DNA of 5,830 nt, taken from Gemmatimonadaceae bacterium (GTDB lineage Bacteria > Gemmatimonadota > Gemmatimonadetes > Gemmatimonadales > Gemmatimonadaceae). The stretch spans positions 1-5,830 of the forward strand of contig JACDHQ010000152.1 of NCBI GenBank assembly GCA_013820975.1, given 5' to 3'. The position numbers and the translations under genes are program-made. Positions 4,583-5,830 of the stretch are shown one piece after another. Within the stretch, counting starts at the first letter, position 1; each line of letters opens with the position of its first letter. The notes beneath the pieces were generated by a model. It made no database searches. It was given only the letters and a program-made list of their open reading frames with translations, and was not told the origin of the DNA.

Positions 4583-5830
4583 ATGATCCCACTCCGCCTC
4601 CCCGCCCTGCTCCTCGTCGTTGCCGCGTCTGGCGGCTCCGCCACCGCCGGATCCCAGGAACGTCCGGTCGTCGTCCGCGCGGCGCGCATGCTCGATGTCG
4701 CCGCCGGCCGGATCGTCCCCGATGCCGTGGTGGTCGTGCAGGGGGGGCGCATCACGGCGATCGGCGGCGCATCGCCTGCGGGGGCCGAGACCATCGACCT
4801 CGGGGACGTCACGCTGATGCCGGGGCTGATCGACATGCACACCCACCTCACCATCGACATCGAGGGAAACTGGGTGCTGCGGGCTGTCCAGACGACGGCG
4901 GCGGATGACGCGCTTCGCGGGGCGCGGAATGCCCGGCGCACGCTCGAGGCGGGGTTCACGACGATCAGAGAGGCGGGGAGTTCCGGCTTCGTGGACGTCG
5001 CGCTCATGCGCGCGATCGACGCCGGCATGATTCCCGGCCCGCGGATCATCCCGGCCGGGCACTCGATCGGTATCACCGGCGGGCATTGCGATGCCACCGG
5101 CTTCGCGCCGGGGCTCCTCGAGGGGGACTGGCGCTCGGGGGTGGCCGACGGCGTGGACGACGTGCTGCGGGCGACGCGTCACCAGATCAAGCACGGGGCC
5201 AAGGTGATCAAGCTGTGCGCGACCGCGGGGGTGCTCTCCTTCGAGGAGAGTGTGGGTGCGCAGCAGATGACGGAGGCCGAGATGCACGCGGCGGTCGAGG
5301 AAGCCGCGCGGCACGGCATGAAAGTGATGGCGCATGCGCACGGCACGGAGGGGATCAAGGCAGCCATCCGCGCCGGCGTCGCCTCGATCGAGCACGGCTC
5401 GCTGCTCGACGACGAGGCGATCGAGATGTTCAAGGCACGTGGCGTGTGGCTCGTGCCCACCGAGCACCTGGCGGATGCGATCGCGCTCGACGCGCTGCCG
5501 GCGCCGATCCGTGCCAAGGCGGAGTCGGTGCTGCCGCGCATGCGCGCGAGCCACCGCCGCGCCATCGCCGCCGGCGTGAAGGTCGCGCTCGGGAGCGATG
5601 CCGGCGTGTATCCGCATGGCCAGAACGGCCAGGAGGTCGTGGTCTACACGCGGCTCGGGATGACGCCGATCGAGGCCATCCGGGCAGCGACGACGTCGGC
5701 GGCAGAATTGCTGGGGGTCGAGGATCGCGGCACCATCGCCGTGGGCAGGCTCGCCGACCTCATCGCCGTGCCCGGAAATCCCCTGCAGGACATCACCGCA
5801 ATGGGACGGGTGCAGTTCGTGATGAAGGAT
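4583..5830 (+). CDS. Secreted metal-dependent amidohydrolase (imidazolonepropionase/Xaa-Pro dipeptidase-like), 3' end cut by window edge
   Basis: 416 codons are visible from ATG 4583, open at the right edge; the family is usually about 400-450 residues, so little is missing. Residues 1-22 form a Sec signal peptide (LRLPALLLVVAA core, cleavage near ATA-G), placing the enzyme in the periplasm. A small beta-sandwich segment (about 28-80) ends in VTLMPGLIDMHTH, and a TIM barrel follows. Metal ligands of the amidohydrolase superfamily are all seen: His86 and His88 (HTH), Lys210 in VIKL as the likely carboxylated bridging lysine, His251 or His253 (MAHAHG), His271 (IEHGS) and Asp339 (GSDAG). A GHCDATG segment around 173 is typical of the Sgx9260/Cc2672-type dipeptidase branch. 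The C-terminal GRLADLIAVPGNPL returns to the beta-sandwich. Likely substrates are Xaa-Pro or N-acyl peptides and related amides, but specificity cannot be fixed. There is no Shine-Dalgarno; divergent from the permease gene. Confidence 0.9.
   Translation, partial: MIPLRLPALLLVVAASGGSATAGSQERPVVVRAARMLDVAAGRIVPDAVVVVQGGRITAIGGASPAGAETIDLGDVTLMPGLIDMHTHLTIDIEGNWVLRAVQTTAADDALRGARNARRTLEAGFTTIREAGSSGFVDVALMRAIDAGMIPGPRIIPAGHSIGITGGHCDATGFAPGLLEGDWRSGVADGVDDVLRATRHQIKHGAKVIKLCATAGVLSFEESVGAQQMTEAEMHAAVEEAARHGMKVMAHAHGTEGIKAAIRAGVASIEHGSLLDDEAIEMFKARGVWLVPTEHLADAIALDALPAPIRAKAESVLPRMRASHRRAIAAGVKVALGSDAGVYPHGQNGQEVVVYTRLGMTPIEAIRAATTSAAELLGVEDRGTIAVGRLADLIAVPGNPLQDITAMGRVQFVMKD

Noticed and set aside
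3633..4586. Long plus-strand frame opposite the permease, very rich in His, Asp, Glu and Arg
   Set aside because: This composition is the usual antisense image of a hydrophobic membrane protein; the minus-strand permease is clearly the real gene.
4415..5617. 400-codon minus-strand frame opposite the amidohydrolase, whose stop overlaps the permease GTG
   Set aside because: Its sequence is Arg/His/Asp-rich with no ATPase motifs (no Walker A or signature) and mirrors the codon pattern of the real plus-strand gene. The stop/start overlap is probably chance.
1..5830. CRISPR array, tRNA, insertion sequence or attachment site
   Set aside because: No regularly spaced repeats, cloverleaf, transposase motif or flanking direct repeats were found when reading the window on both strands.

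Overview
The window is very GC-rich, densely coded bacterial DNA. Several secreted proteins have Sec signals ending in A-Q or A-G, and there are two lipoproteins, a probable outer-membrane barrel and a periplasmic metallo-hydrolase, so a Gram-negative cell is likely. The style (high GC, GTG and TTG starts, a possible leaderless gene, a PrcB-type lipoprotein, a periplasmic amidohydrolase) fits a soil or sediment lineage such as Gemmatimonadota. That placement is inference from general character; there is no rRNA or marker gene to settle it. No tRNA, CRISPR array, insertion sequence or prophage structural gene is visible.

Left arm (1-1689, minus strand). A two-domain lipoprotein peptidoglycan hydrolase (lytic-transglycosylase-like domain plus zinc amidase_2 domain, 538-1689) is followed 83 nt downstream by the start of a signal-peptide-bearing, probably beta-barrel protein (1-454). 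The latter has no stop inside the window and runs off the left edge.

Centre (1690-2952, plus strand). A 154-nt divergent spacer leads to a type II toxin-antitoxin pair of the Xre/RES (MbcA-MbcT, ParS-ParT) class. The antitoxin (1844-2221) has an HTH domain and a DUF2384-like C-terminus. The toxin (2181-2933) is a RES-domain NAD+-degrading enzyme with its key Arg, Tyr, Glu and Ser apparently in place. The toxin starts inside the antitoxin gene behind a strong Shine-Dalgarno. The antitoxin has no Shine-Dalgarno; instead a -35/-10 pair interleaved with an 8-bp inverted repeat ends 6 nt before its ATG. This suggests a leaderless, self-repressed promoter and is the most interesting part of the window.

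Right arm (2953-5830). A small PrcB-domain lipoprotein (3022-3537, plus) converges on an ABC-2 (DrrB-like) permease (3621-4418, minus) that has no ATPase partner in view. Divergent from the permease, a secreted binuclear-metal amidohydrolase of the imidazolonepropionase/prolidase-like class (4583-5830, plus) runs off the right edge with all its metal-binding motifs visible.

Apart from the toxin-antitoxin operon, the genes look like independent envelope and periplasmic units, not one pathway. The idea that the wall hydrolase and the toxin-antitoxin operon share control through their common spacer is speculative.
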